Counted from the first letter of the stretch, positions 23,290-34,520 are shown. The stretch is DNA of 64,000 nt from Bedellia somnulentella (GCA_963576735.1 OY755178.1:14942001-15006000), one strand, 5' to 3'. Translations and numbers: made by a program. The notes: a model not told the origin generated them from the sequence alone.

Positions 23290-25610
23290 GGCCTATAACG
23301 CACTAGCGGTTGGCCGCCATGCGGCGTGCCGTTGCGGTAGGCCGCACATCGATTAGTACATGAAACCCACAGACCACCCCCAATAGACTCCGCATTAGCC
23401 GTGTGTAGGTCCGGCTCGGTGGATTCAAATGATTCGAATCTCTGCGTGAGCCTGATTGGCCTAACCGGCCCCACTCTTTCTTATCAGGTGCGAGTTCGCT
23501 TAACCGGGCCGCTCCGCACCGGCTCGGTTCTATTGTTTTCGAACAACAGGCTCAGGCATCAGGTTCAGGATCGGTTCGATTATTACCGTTACATTTGCTT
23601 TGCTTGCTGAATGTGAGAGCGAGACAAGAATGTAATTCAATTTGAACTCGGGAGACAGAGACGAAAAGAGAGTCCTTTTTTGTTCTTTGTTTGCCAATTT
23701 CGTTTAATAGATTTATCAATCTTTTCATAAATAATGGTGTTTATTGTGATATTATAAATAGGATAGTGTTTTATGTTGTGTTACTTTCTGATTTGCATAT
23801 ATTTATGTGTAGATATTGTTATAAGATGTTGTTAAGATGTTTCTAAATATTATTTATTTTTTTACATATGGATATGTGTATGTTAGCGAACCTAGTATGT
23901 ACACAAACAGAATCATTATCCATATCAGTTAATTGATTTTTAAATGTATGTCAATAGCAATCGTTACGTTCCGCGAAGTAAGCGTGGTATTTTTTGGTTG
24001 TATGATTCAATTCCGAATTTCTTAACCGAGCCGGATTCGATAAGCGGTCCGGCCCGGTAAAGAGGATTCAGTACCGGAACTGAGCCTGAACCTGGTGATT
24101 CGAATCCCCTCGCGGAGCTGGATCTACCCAAGCCTACTCCGCATACAGTATATATTTGTATGAATCCAAACTGGCAACTCTTGGAGGAAAGCACGAGTAG
24201 CGGGGAACAACGCACAATGCCTGTGATTGGCTCTTTCAAGGTCGCTCTATAATTGAACTCTTTAATAGTGATGGGACACATTTGAGAAATTATATTGATA
24301 AATTAGTTCGTAAGAAAAGAATAATTTATTTTAACATTCATATTTTATTGAAAAGAAAGAAAGAAATGGAAATACATATACATGGGCCGGTAAACAAAAC
24401 CGGTGTCGTTGAAACGATAAGTAGCTTCAATCTATTTGGCTTTCATCTCGGGTAATTTAGAAAAACTCAAATATAAAAGAAATTCTATCAGAGCAAGATT
24501 TGAAATATTTAGATACTTGCTGGTACCCGCGACTTCGTCTGCGTCCTTTTAATTTTGATGTTAGGTTTTGCAAAAAGATTAAATAAAACAAATAAATAAA
24601 TATATACTTGTACTTATATTTAAGAAATAATCTGTATACGGACATATTATACACAGATTAAGTTAGTCCCAAACTAAGTAAGACTTATATTATGGGATAC
24701 TAACTTAACGATATATTTAATATTATATAGTACACATATGAATAATACCTAAGACTAAAAAACAATCATTGAAGCTCATCACATAAATATTGCTCTGAAA
24801 TCGGGATCGAACCCGCAACCTCCGGACCGGATTGACTTCGTAGTTCCCGTTCCGAAACCATTCCGTTCTAAAAGTATCTCTGGACATCCTTGACGTTATG
24901 CTAGAAAAAGACGGAATCACGATCAACGTAAAGAGTGAATGTGACGGAACTATGGTGTTGACCAGTTTAAATTGATCTCTTGAATTGCAATTTAATTATG
25001 ATTTGATGCTTAGTAATGGAATGTAATACCGTCTTTTTGGTAGTTGTACTTTGTGGTTGATTTCCCACACCACTTTATAAAACATGTATGCATTTCAAAG
25101 CAAAAGTAATAAATAAAACAGTATGTATAAATATTTTTGGTGCACGAACACTCAGTTCCTAGTTCTGGTCGCAACTGAAACAGTGCGGACACCAAATTTA
25201 TACTTCAACTCAATTAGTCGGACGTGTTGCCGATATCGAGTGCCCTGTAAGCGGAATCTATAGGGGGTTATCTATGATGAAACCGCACGATGACGACGCA
25301 CTGATTTGCGGCCAGCCGTCAACCGCTCCGGTTGTTCCAGAGCTGCGACGAGCCGCGCCGGTTGAATGATGCGGCGCGCCGTATCCCCACCACGCACTCG
25401 GCGCGGTAGTCGCAAACGCCGCGTCCCGCCCGCCAGTCCGTCGTCGTCGTGTTCAATATTTCTAGAAGCACTGACGATTGCGGCAGACCGCAGAGAGCCA
25501 AGATCATACGGTTAGCCGGAATACGGCGTGCCGTTACGGCTGACCGTACATACTGCGGCGTGCCGCATCGGCATACCGCATCGCGGCAGGCCGCTAGTGC
25601 GTTATAGCCC
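23290..25610. mobile_element. Non-autonomous PIF/Harbinger-like element with GC-rich inverted ends
   Basis: TTA flanks both ends (23287-23289, 25611-25613). Left end ggcctataacgcactagcgg pairs with the inverted right end gggctataacgcactagcgg; similarity continues imperfectly for about 55 bp through GCGGC/GCCGC-rich sequence. Three-base TTA duplications fit PIF/Harbinger, but no transposase is found in 2.3 kb. A second, inner pair of GC-rich segments (23401-23600 and 23990-24160, both with gattcgaatc and ggctcggtt words in opposite orientation) suggests a nested or composite structure. Open frames at 23262-23610 and 25319-25621 are products of GC content. Confidence 0.6.
24575..24850 (-). mobile_element. 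SINE-U copy (second tRNA-derived SINE), head-truncated
   Basis: On the minus strand: ggaggttgcgggttcgatcc (B box), catttatgtgatgagc-like sequence and a body with ttatgggatactaacttaac in plus reading. The A-box half is lost. Nested in the Harbinger-like element. A short common lepidopteran repeat word (acccgcgacttcgtctgcgt) precedes it at 24526. Confidence 0.7.
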
Positions 25611-25613
25611 TTA

Positions 25614-26112
25614 TGATACATGTTTTTTCAATTTACTGAAACAAGTACTTTAACTTCAAAGTGAAAACAAGCTACCAGTTAGCTATAAGGGAATCTCTTT
25701 GATTCGTTCTATAGCCCACTAATTAGCTAAATGAAACAGTTTTTTTAATAAGTATAAACTATAGAGTTCGTTTTATTTTATAGCTATTGATTTATTCTTG
25801 AAACGAAACTTATTCATTATTCCTAGCTAAGAAATTCCTTGGTATTTGTTTAAATTATAAGCTATTTTGGCGTTGCGTTGCTAGTGTAATAAGAGACGTC
25901 AGCAAAATTTTGTAACACGAGTTTACTAAATGTCTAGAATAAACAAATTCGTAGTTGACACTTACTTTATTTTATAATAAACTTTATTTCTTTTTAACTT
26001 TAGGTTTATGTTCTCATAGCCACAAATCATATCAACCTCGGTACCTCAGTGGAGTACCAACGCTTTAATCTAAGAAGCATATAGTTGAGTCCTGAATTTA
26101 GTATACTGCACC
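25614..26112. other. No gene seen
   Basis: Unassigned AT-rich sequence between the Harbinger-like element and a LINE 3' end. Confidence 0.55.
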
Positions 26113-26342
26113 GATGTACATACATACATACTTATATATACTCACGCCATTAGTTCCCATTGGGGTAGGCAGAGACTATTGATCGCCACTTCGCACGATC
26201 CTGACAAACCTCTCTAGCTTCGTTTACATCCATCTTCGGACGCCAGCCTTTTTGAGCACACTCTCAATTTGGTCCAAGTGTGTTCTCCGTGGTCGTCCTC
26301 TACTAACATTACCATCCACACTAGCTCCATAGATCCCTTTTA
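26113..26342 (-). mobile_element. LINE 3' end (minus)
   Basis: (cata)n tail, actcacgccattagttccca, ggcagagactattgatcgcc, caatttggtccaagtgtgtt. The longest copy in the window; read on the minus strand it gives the same polyprotein C-terminus with frame damage. Confidence 0.78.
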
Positions 26343-26491
26343 CCAAAAAAAATATATCTACACAATAACAATAAAGTATAATTGGTGGTCCTATCACTTA
26401 AGGTGATTATCTCTGGATAGAAAGGTCAATAAATATATAGTCATTTAAGATAAAGGTCCAAAAATAAGGTGAAAGACTAACGTCACACGAG

Positions 26492-26665
26492 TGTGTATAG
26501 TTCATTTATCATTATTGTTAACGGTAAAGGAAAACCTATTAGGAAAACCCACATGACTAATTTGTCCGTAGTCACGTGACAGTGTATACTTACGCAGCGG
26601 CGATATGCCTTACATCTATCACTTGACCGTTTTGTCCAAACAGTAGGTATTCTAAGCACAGGCCA
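26492..26665 (+). mobile_element. SINE-T internal fragment
   Basis: Diverged body: tcatttatcattattgttaa, aggaaaacccacatga, cacgtgacagtgtata, acttgaccgttttgtcc. Neither head nor tail is present. Confidence 0.6.
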
Positions 26666-26832
26666 AAAATGACACATGATATTCAGACAAATTGGATTTC
26701 TGAAACCCTTTCAAATATGTCAAGACATTTCATTTATATTATATCCACACTTAACGCTCGCGTACTTTGATTCAAAGGGAGGGCCGACATAGGTGATTTT
26801 CACTTCAGACGGTCCAGTGATAATATTTGTCA

Positions 26833-27079
26833 TACATACATACATATACTCACGGCTATAAATCCCTAGAAGGGTAGCCAGAGCTAAGTAATTTGAAATT
26901 CCTCAGCCACGTTTGGAAAGTTGAGTGGGGAAAAGATGGTAAAATAAAGGTTGTTGGTGATGGGTCTCCAACCGCATCGCCCAAAAATCCCTTAAAAGCC
27001 CCAATACCGTTAGTTGCCTCTTACGTACACCCACCGGAAGAAATTGGGTAGTGCTATTCTAAGCCAACACTACACAGCA
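26833..27079 (-). mobile_element. Element A, full length, with 11-bp TSD (minus)
   Basis: Flanked by aatatttgtca at 26822-26832 and 27080-27090; near consensus. Confidence 0.92.
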
Positions 27080-27149
27080 AATATTTGTCAATCTTTCATG
27101 TTTCGTAAATACATATAAGTCCATACTGAAGGGTTTACCTTACCTGTAT

Positions 27150-27400
27150 AAAAATCAAAAATCAAAATCATTTTTATTCGCATAAATGTGGTAAAATGAA
27201 GATGTTACATTATTATAATCGGTCCATCACATCACATTAAAAAAATGACAATAAATTTGTTAGTTACATTTATTTAACTCAAACTGCCGTGAATGACAAA
27301 TTATATTATTATACAGAAAATAACATAAAGTTCAAAAAAACATATCTCTATCAGCCATTCTCTTGGTATCTTATTATAGAAGCTAGCTAACATTACATTG
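27150..27400 (-). mobile_element. Probable LINE 3' tail (minus)
   Basis: Begins aaaaatcaaaaatcaaaatc and tttttattcgcataaa, the inverted form of the gattttgattttt tails of CR1- or jockey-type LINEs in moths. The rest is diverged and non-coding. Confidence 0.4.
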
Positions 27401-27880
27401 CAATTTCGTTATAGAGTGATTACTGATTATGATTAGACAATCATCCACAATACGGAATCCAAGCGGAGACATATTTATTCGAATGAATTCGAACAACATT
27501 GTACCAGACATTGTAAGAATGGCAAAAGAACGTGATAAAAAGAGTGCTCAGTTTTGTAGACTATCTAGTTAGATACGAGTAATTGTTGTATGAGCTGTCC
27601 CGGTTCCCACATAGTTTTCCTAGATATTGTCTTTCCGTCTGTATGTACACTTCGGTATAGACAAACTATGTAATGTAATGACTTTATCGGTCTAGGTTTT
27701 AGGTTGTTGCATTTTTTTATGTAACTGAGACAAAGTACAAATATTGTATAAATTTAAGCAGTTGACGGACTAATTAAGTGATCTACCAGAAGCCCTATTT
27801 GAAAGCAATAGCCGTAAGAATATGTTTGTATGATGCTTGATATATTCGTGTTGATTTATATAAAAACAATAGAAGACATA

Positions 27881-27907
27881 CGAGGGCTGCTATTTATGTA
27901 TCCGGAA
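27881..27907 (+). repeat. Mariner 5' terminal inverted repeat
   Basis: Twenty-seven bases matching perfectly the reverse complement of 29145-29171; preceded by TA. Confidence 0.93.
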
Positions 27908-28053
27908 CTGGCCACTTACAGAACAATAATTTAAAAAGTAATTACATCATTTAAAAATAGAACTCTTTAGCTTTAGAATACATTTATTTTTATGTGACTG
28001 TCAATTGTTTTCACATCGTAGCGTCATTTTGAAAATTGCGTGTCTTCACCACC

Positions 28054-29106
28054 ATGGATTTAACTCGTGAACATTTTCGTGCCATGATTTTTTACGATTT
28101 TCGGCGTGGTCTAACTCAAAAACAGTGCATCGATCAGCTTACTTCAACTTTTGGGGATGAAGCACCCTCAAAGACCACTGTGTATCACTGGTTTAGCGAG
28201 TTTAATCGTGGACGATCTAAGCTTACTGATGAAATTAAAGAAGGTCGCCCTAAAACGGTCGTTGTACCTCAAAACATCGATGCTGTCCGGGAACTAATAA
28301 CTCAAGATCGTCATGTTACATATCGTGAGATAGAGGCATCTCTGGGCATTAGTATGACGAGCATACATAAGATACTTCATGAACATTTAGCTGTAAAAAA
28401 AATTTGCTCCCGTTGGATTCCGCACAACTTGAGTATTGATCAAAAACAGGCTCGTGTCGATTGGTGCAAAGAAATGTTAAAAAAATACAACCGTGGTGCG
28501 TCAAAAGCTGTTTATAATATCTACACAGGTGACGAATCTTGGATCTACGCTTACGACCCCGAAACTAAGCAGCAGTCCACGGTGTGGGTGTTCCAAGATG
28601 AGCCGAACCCAACAAAAGTTATTCGTGCAAAAAGCACATTGAAGCAAATGGTCGCTTGTTTTTTTGGTATAAATGGCCATGTAGCTACAGTGCCTTTAGA
28701 GAATCGTAAAACTGTTAATTCGGAGTGGTATACGACCATTTGTTTGCCGGAAGTCTTTGAACAAATAAGAAAGACTAACCGACAACGTAGAATCATTCTG
28801 CATCACGACAATGCTAGCTGTCACAGGTCGGCCGTCACAACTCAGTTTTTAGAAGCTCAAAAGATCGAATTGACAGGTCATCCGCCGTACAGCCCTGATT
28901 TGGCACCCAATGATTTTTATTTATTTCCAAATGTGAAGAAAAAATTACGTGGTCAACGTTTTTCGAGCCGCGAAGAGGCAGTCGATGCGTTCAAAATGCA
29001 TGTTTTGGAGATACCTCAGTCTGAGTGGAAAAAGTGCTATGAAAATTGGTTTCAACGCATGCAAAAGTGTATAGATCTGAGCGGCGAATATTTTGAGAAG
29101 CAATAA
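28054..29106 (+). CDS. Mariner transposase (DD34D), full length
   Basis: A 350-residue protein that cuts and pastes its own element by binding the terminal inverted repeats and cleaving DNA with a metal-dependent RNase H-like fold. The N-terminal ~110 residues are the paired helix-turn-helix DNA-binding region (WFSEFNRGR, GRPKT, VTYREIEASLGIS). The linker motif WIPHNLS (family W-V-P-H-x-L) follows. The catalytic aspartates are D160 (GDESWIY), D252 (HHDNASCH) and D287 (YSPDLAPNDFYLFP), with 34 residues between the last two, the mariner signature. Length matches the family norm (about 345-350). The first ATG, 28054, has a good context (caccATGG). No stop or frameshift is seen, so the enzyme may be active. 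The open frames on the other strand are shadows. Confidence 0.95.
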   Translation: MDLTREHFRAMIFYDFRRGLTQKQCIDQLTSTFGDEAPSKTTVYHWFSEFNRGRSKLTDEIKEGRPKTVVVPQNIDAVRELITQDRHVTYREIEASLGISMTSIHKILHEHLAVKKICSRWIPHNLSIDQKQARVDWCKEMLKKYNRGASKAVYNIYTGDESWIYAYDPETKQQSTVWVFQDEPNPTKVIRAKSTLKQMVACFFGINGHVATVPLENRKTVNSEWYTTICLPEVFEQIRKTNRQRRIILHHDNASCHRSAVTTQFLEAQKIELTGHPPYSPDLAPNDFYLFPNVKKKLRGQRFSSREEAVDAFKMHVLEIPQSEWKKCYENWFQRMQKCIDLSGEYFEKQ

Positions 29107-29144
29107 AACCATATTAATTGATATATGTTTGTTTCTTTTTTTTA

Positions 29145-29171
29145 TTCCGGATACATAAATAGCAGCCCTCG
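29145..29171 (-). repeat. Mariner 3' terminal inverted repeat
   Basis: Perfect inverted partner of 27881-27907; followed by TA. Confidence 0.93.
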
Positions 29172-29529
29172 TATATGATATATAGTTATTGGTCATATAA
29201 ATTACGCAGTGTCACTTTACCAAAGAGTTGGTAGAGACACAATTTTTTAATTATTAAACGTGATATTTTGTCGCCTGTTGTTAAATTTTATAGTATTATT
29301 TTTGCTTGAGCAGTGAAAAGGAGTGGGTCTATCATCGAATATTATACCTCATAACATAATTGTTAGTTAGTTAACAATAGTCTCATTACATTGTCCCTAA
29401 CACTTAGTAATTGTTCATGATCAAAACATTTATATCGTTAGAAAAGACACAGGGGTGATGGGCTGATTTATGACTTGAACCTTTCGAAATATCAGGATTC
29501 CAAGTGTCTCGTTTGTTTTACCAAAAATA

Positions 29530-29640
29530 TGTACATACATACGCATACGTACCAACGCTAGAGTTCACATTGGCGTAGGCAGGGACTATCAACTTTCCAA
29601 AACTCTTGAACTTCATTTACATTATTTAAGTCTTTTTGTT
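29530..29640 (-). mobile_element. LINE 3' end, degenerate (minus)
   Basis: acatacatacgcatacgtac, attggcgtaggcagggacta, cttgaacttcatttacat. Confidence 0.55.
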
Positions 29641-29693
29641 CATGAAAACCTCATGTGGGGATTATTACTAATAAATAAAGGAAAGAAAAATTT

Positions 29694-29765
29694 CGACACA
29701 GGCGGGAATCGAACCCGCGACCTCGGGTATACGCCCCGACGCTCTGCCAATTGAGCCACCGTGTC
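29694..29765 (-). tRNA. tRNA-like sequence, possibly a pseudogene
   Basis: Seventy-two bases that fold as a tRNA: acceptor GACACGG with CTGTGTC (one G-U pair), D arm GCTC/GAGC, anticodon stem TCGGG/CCCGA, T arm GCGGG/CCCGC, with A box (TGGCTCAATTGG) and B box (GGTTCGATTCC). The anticodon loop reads GCGTATA, so position 33 is C instead of the near-invariant U, and the anticodon position reads GTA. This argues for a pseudogene or a repeat head rather than a working tRNA. No encoded CCA and no clear T-run just downstream. Confidence 0.5.
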
Positions 29766-29817
29766 AATGGCTGCCAGCGCGAAATTCTTCTATCCTTTAT
29801 ATCTTTTACACGTTTAA

Positions 29818-29896
29818 GTACTGAGGAATTTCGGATTTCTGGCTACCCCTTTTAGGGATTTATAGCCGTGAGTATATTTATGTATGTATGTATGTT
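29818..29896 (+). mobile_element. Element A, 3' fragment
   Basis: tactgaggaatttcgg through gggatttatagccgtgagta and (tatg)n; starts about 50 bp after the tRNA-like sequence. Confidence 0.75.
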
Positions 29897-30487
29897 TAAG
29901 TAGTGTTTGCGTTTCCTACCTCCGAATTTTTACTAATTCGGAACATTTTACATTCGTTCATTTACATTTTTAAATGCTCTTTTATTCTACACGCTTCGGA
30001 CAATTCCCTTTTTTACTTTCTTAATTCGATCAAATAGTCCCGTGTTTTTCCTGTACCTTTATTACTATTCACATTGACCCAACAAAAATATGTTTAAGAA
30101 GTATTTCTACCTTTGACTTCCATACATTTCGGATTCTAGCTAGCACGTACTCTGCCAGCATATCATATATTTGAAATGGATCGGAAAACTTTGGCTGCAA
30201 ACTTTACTGATGCATATTCTACTTATATTCTTGGAATACTTTATTAGCTATTAGCTTCATGACTCTGTAAATTACCTTTAGATTATTATGGTACTTATAC
30301 CTAAATTATAAATATTAGCAGAAATCTCTTCTTTAACAACAATTTCACAATCGCTTTTGTAAGCTAAGTAAGGTGAAACCAAACCAATGTCTGTCCAATT
30401 ATATCTGCTAATCGAAATTCGTAGGATCTTAGGGTCCAATAATTATAAAGCTAAAATCGACATATATTTATGAATATAATTATATTT

Positions 30488-30620
30488 TTCTCACCGTTTA
30501 CAAGAATGAAAAATTTAGACTTTAAAAAAGACACATTGTGGAAGACCCAAATTCGGATTCGATCCCACCATGCTCTCTGCGTTAGAGGCGGTAGTGCTCC
30601 CCACTGAGCCCTCACGCTTT
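30488..30620 (-). mobile_element. SINE-T head fragment, old
   Basis: On the minus strand: gtgagggctcagtggggagc (A box GGGCTCAGTGG), gggatcgaatcc (B box) and gtgtctttttt, then part of the body with ctcaccgtttacaa at left in plus reading. Confidence 0.55.
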
Positions 30621-30871
30621 TTATTATTATCTTATGCTTTATATACCTAGTTAGTTATATTATTATCATCATGAATTCTAACTAAATTTATCAAATAAAA
30701 TCCAACAATTCAGTATTTTACAAAATAGTACAGAATGTTATCGCGTAGCAAAACAAATATCACTTCTAAGCAATGTTAGGTATTATTTGTTCACGGCAAA
30801 ATGCAATTGTATAAAACTCCACTTTCTAATGTAAACCACATCGAAGCTTAAATTGTAAGGTCTTTAATGTA

Positions 30872-31486
30872 GCTGTGTAGTGTTGGCTTAGAATAGCACT
30901 ACCCCATTTCTTCCCGTGGGTGTTCATAAAAGGCGGCTAAGGGTATTGGGGAATTTCAAGCGATTTTTGGCCGATGTGGTTATAGGCCCATCACCAAAAG
31001 CCTTTGTAATACAATCATTCCAAAAGTGGCTGAAGAATTTCTTATTCTGAAGCTTTGGCTACCTCTTCTTGGGATTGACGACGTGATAGCTCAATGGGTA
31101 GAACACCGGTTAACGTGCAAGCGACTAGTGTTCAAATCCCGGGTCGGGCCTACACCAATTTGTCTTTTATAAAGACATATGTGTGGTTAATTTATCACGG
31201 TTGTTAACGGTGAGGGAAAACATCGTGAGGAAACCCACATGGCTGAGTTGTACTTAGTCATATGACCGTGTATTCGTACAAAACGGCGATAGGCTTGCCC
31301 CCTATCACGTGAGTACACTGTCCATGCAAAACGTGGGTACTCTGAACGCCAGGTGACAATGTCCCGTGATGTCCAGAAGTATTAGTACCTCTGCCAACCC
31401 CTTCAGGGATATTCGGCGTGAACGTTTATGTTATGTTATGTTATCTTCTTGGGATTTATAGCCGTGACTTTATGTATGCCTGTATG
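30872..31486 (+). mobile_element. Element A, full length, split by a SINE-T
   Basis: Head gctgtgtagtgttggcttag at left; the last 30 bp (tatagccgtgactttatgta) resume after the nested SINE-T at 31444. Its own duplication is tctttaatgta (30861-30871) and tcttaatgta (31487-31496), differing by one base. Confidence 0.9.
31077..31443 (+). mobile_element. SINE-T copy nested in element A, with 13-bp TSD
   Basis: Head gacgacgtgatagctcaatg with A box TAGCTCAATGG and B box gttcaaatccc; tail (atgtt)n. Flanked by the exact 13-bp duplication tcttcttgggatt at 31064-31076 and 31444-31456. It interrupts an element A and is therefore younger than it. Confidence 0.93.
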
Positions 31487-31916
31487 TCTTAATGTAGCGT
31501 ATGTAGTGACACATGGGGTAAGCACTGGTGTGACCTAATTTTTTATTTTTATTTTGTTTTATCGATAAAAAACCATAAAAGTTTTTTAAATAAAATTTTT
31601 AATTGTCTTGAAATCAAATCCGTGAAATCATAAAAGTCAGCCAGGTAAAGATTATAAGCTATTGTTGTATTAGTATCGAGCATAATATTTACTAGCGTGT
31701 TGATATATGAAATATAAATGTGTTTTTTCATATCTTACTTTTTTAAACTACTTATGTTTGTCACTCCTTTCTGTGTCTTAAGTTCGCACAAAATGTTACA
31801 GCATGTGAAATAAGAATAAAACCGTCGTAAAAGAAAAATTTGTTTAGCCTTGTGAGCTACGAAATTTAAAGAATATGAAAAAATTGTTTGCCACACCTGA
31901 CGCAGTACTAGACAGT

Positions 31917-32012
31917 AACACAAGGTGACATCAATGTCACGTGATGTTCAGAAATATTAGTACATCTGCACCCTTTCGGAGATTTACGGCGAGAACGTTT
32001 GAGTCTTTGAGT
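31917..32012 (+). mobile_element. SINE-T 3' fragment
   Basis: Only the last ~95 bp: aatgtcacgtgatgttcaga, the 'ctctgccaaccccttcggg'-like region (here degenerate) and gagaacgtttgag. Confidence 0.65.
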
Positions 32013-32033
32013 CTTAAGATAGTGCTTTAAAAT

Positions 32034-32268
32034 ACGTACATACATACATACATATACCAGAGCTAAGGAATCCGAAATTCCTCAGCCACTTTTGGAAGTT
32101 ACGTGGGGAAAAGATGGTGGAATAAAGGTTGTTGGTGATGAGTCTCCAACCGCATCGCCCAAAAATTCCTAAAAGCCCCAATACCGTTAGTCGCCTCTTA
32201 CGTACACCCACCGGAAGAAATGGGGTAGTGTTATTCTAAGCCGACACTACACAGCAAAAATTTCAAAA
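32034..32268 (-). mobile_element. Element A with internal deletion (minus)
   Basis: (cata)n tail is followed directly by ccagagctaaggaat: the segment ctcacggctataaatcccta and the start of ggtagcc is missing. Head end is complete (gccgacactacacagc). Confidence 0.85.
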
Positions 32269-33786
32269 ATCAGCTTTAAAAAACGTAATTATAATTAAAT
32301 GCATTAATTTCTTAATTAAGTAAAAATTGCTGCAGAGAGAGTGGTATTTTTGCTTTGGTTGGTTTTGTCAATTAGATAAATAAAAGCTATTTGTATTTTT
32401 CAATAAATGTTTATTATCGTTCGCTTCAGAAGAGACCAATCACTTAATAATTTCCATAACCTAATCTTCTAATTTCGTTACTTATCTCACTAATTAGCTA
32501 TCTAACAAAAGAAAGATTCAGTACAAAAACAGCAGTATTGTTGAAATGTTTGTTTTACTAATGATTCTTGTAATTCGCGTGTATCTTAATGAATAAAAAT
32601 GCTTCTGATTCCAAACAAAACGCGTATTAGTGGACTAATCTGTTGATGCTATCATTACTGTGGGTTAATGACCGCCTCGGCTATTGTTTCGGCTGAAAAC
32701 GTTGCGTGTTGCACATATTATCTAATGATATTAGTAGTTTAGTTTACTTGTTCTTACTTGTATGGTTTCTTATTATGTCCAGTGTATTTATTTTTAATTT
32801 AATATAGTATAGGTACTATTTATTTTAATATCGCGGTCCTTGCCTCGGGTTTTCTCGGGCAGTATTTTTTACAAAATATGAAATTGACCAAGTATTTACA
32901 ATATAAATTTATTTTCTGCAAAATATATATTTTGTTTGTTTTTATACTTCAATGTAAATTTTATAAGGCTTAGTAAGAAAGGAATGTCATCACAAACAGT
33001 TTATCAAAAAATAAAATCACTCACAAACAAACTTATTCAAATATTCCAATAATTGCGAGCAGTGTCGAAACGGCAATGTGTGCTCACAATATGAATACAG
33101 GGTGTGCGTCCATGCAACTGTGAAATAACTGCTCATATAGCCGCGTGCAGCGTGTAATAAGCCCTTATTGCAGGAACTCTCATTTCCCATGGGCCATAGT
33201 GCGGCAGCTTTCATAACGTAAAATGTCTTGCTCTTGGATGCAGTTCTTGTTTTAAAATCTTGTGTGGTTTAATATCTGGTTTAAATAAGAATTTTCAATG
33301 GGTGGGTGGGATTTAAGATGTTAGCAGCATTAGTTAACACAATTTAAACAAATGAAATTATGGAATTCAAACTATTTTGTAACTAATCATAGCTAACTAA
33401 TACTCTTGGCCATTCTCTAAAGAAGTGGTCAGCGAATTGTTATTAGTCCCTTTTGAAAAATAAAAGGGGAAGTGATGGTCAGATAATAATATTTTTTCGT
33501 TAAGGGCGTCGAACTGCATCACCCACTCTAAGTTGCTATTTCTATACCATACATAAATCGACAGCTTCAGCTAAATTAACAATGTCTTTCAAATGAAAGA
33601 TATGAAATCTAGTAGACCATAGCAGCATGCGTATAAAAAAATAAAGTGAATTTTACGACCATTGAACCACCATTGAAGTTAGACATATGATACACACAAG
33701 AAATTATTCAATACAGCAGCGCTCGGTTCCTTAGAAAATTCATCACGGCTGTAGTGAGTAACTTTTTTGTCTTGTAACCTAATCTA
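32269..33786. other. No gene seen
   Basis: Unassigned. The segment 33040-33230 is GC-richer, but its minus-strand frame (65 codons) has no recognisable feature. Confidence 0.55.
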
Positions 33787-33815
33787 GTATTTATTTATTT
33801 ATTTATTTATTTATT
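33787..33815 (+). repeat. (TTTA)n microsatellite
   Basis: Seven tetramers. A looser ttat/ttct-rich run lies at 34505-34560. Confidence 0.9.
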
Positions 33816-34197
33816 CATAAATATAACCATTACAGATTTTTATAACCCAATTTAGCTATATTTTACATTAATTGTACGTTACTTAATCATATTTCAATCA
33901 ATAAATGGCTTAAATGGAATTTGGTACTGAAAATCACAAACGTGAATACGTCGTGGAATGTGTATTAATTATAACTTAAATAATATAATTATTTATTTTA
34001 CAAAGATACCACTAATATTTCACTATAAAAATAAATATTAACCGATAATAAATGTCATAAGAAATTAATACCCACACTTGTCATTGTGTTTTGGCAAATA
34101 TAACTGTTTTAATATATCATCATTGTTTATTCAGATGCATGCATCTGAGAAAGTCATCACTGTCGTAGGCTTTGGTTTTCACCTTGGTTATGGTATC

Positions 34198-34290
34198 TGT
34201 GTAGTGTAGGTGTAATAATAACACAAAACTATTTCTTTCCGCGGTTGTTTTAAAAGGTGACCTTGGGTTTTGAAGCTCACGGTTATAAAA
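34198..34290 (+). mobile_element. Element A head fragment, old
   Basis: ctgtgtagtgtaggtgtaat, then ctttccgcggttgttttaaa; strongly diverged. Confidence 0.5.
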
Positions 34291-34424
34291 CTCAAATATT
34301 CTCTCCGGCTACCCCAGCCAGAGCTTCATAATTTGAAGTTTCTAGATATTAGAGTTTAAGGAAAATTACTAGATCCTTTATGATTGTGGTTGTTTAGTCT
34401 CAAACCACATTAGCTAACTTGCTT

Positions 34425-34520
34425 ACTTATACTCACCGAAATTATTCCCTATGGGTAGGCAGAGACTATCAATCGCCCCTTTGCACGATCTTGACAAATT
34501 TCTCTTGCTTTATTTGTTTA
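34425..34520 (-). mobile_element. LINE 3' end fragment (minus)
   Basis: ttacttatactcaccgaaat, ggtaggcagagactatcaat, tttgcacgatcttgacaaat. Confidence 0.65.

Larger units (their letters stand above)
27881..29171 (+). mobile_element. Intact mariner transposon (1,291 bp, TA target duplication)
   Basis: Flanked by TA on both sides (27879-27880 and 29172-29173), the mariner/Tc1 target duplication. The ends are perfect 27-bp inverted repeats (cgagggctgctatttatgta then tccggaa; its reverse complement at 29145-29171). The interior holds a single uninterrupted transposase frame, a 173-bp 5' leader and a 38-bp 3' segment before the right inverted repeat. Perfect termini, an intact frame and a clean duplication together suggest a recent insertion that may still be able to move. 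It lies between an element A and a tRNA-like sequence, upstream of the FAM20C-like gene and outside its introns. Confidence 0.95.

Noticed and set aside
25319..25621. 100-codon minus-strand frame rich in Arg, Ala and Cys
   Set aside because: Lies in the GC-rich subterminal inverted repeat of the Harbinger-like element; composition artefact.
28551..29196. Minus-strand frames of 81 and 83 codons within the mariner
   Set aside because: Shadows of the transposase frame.
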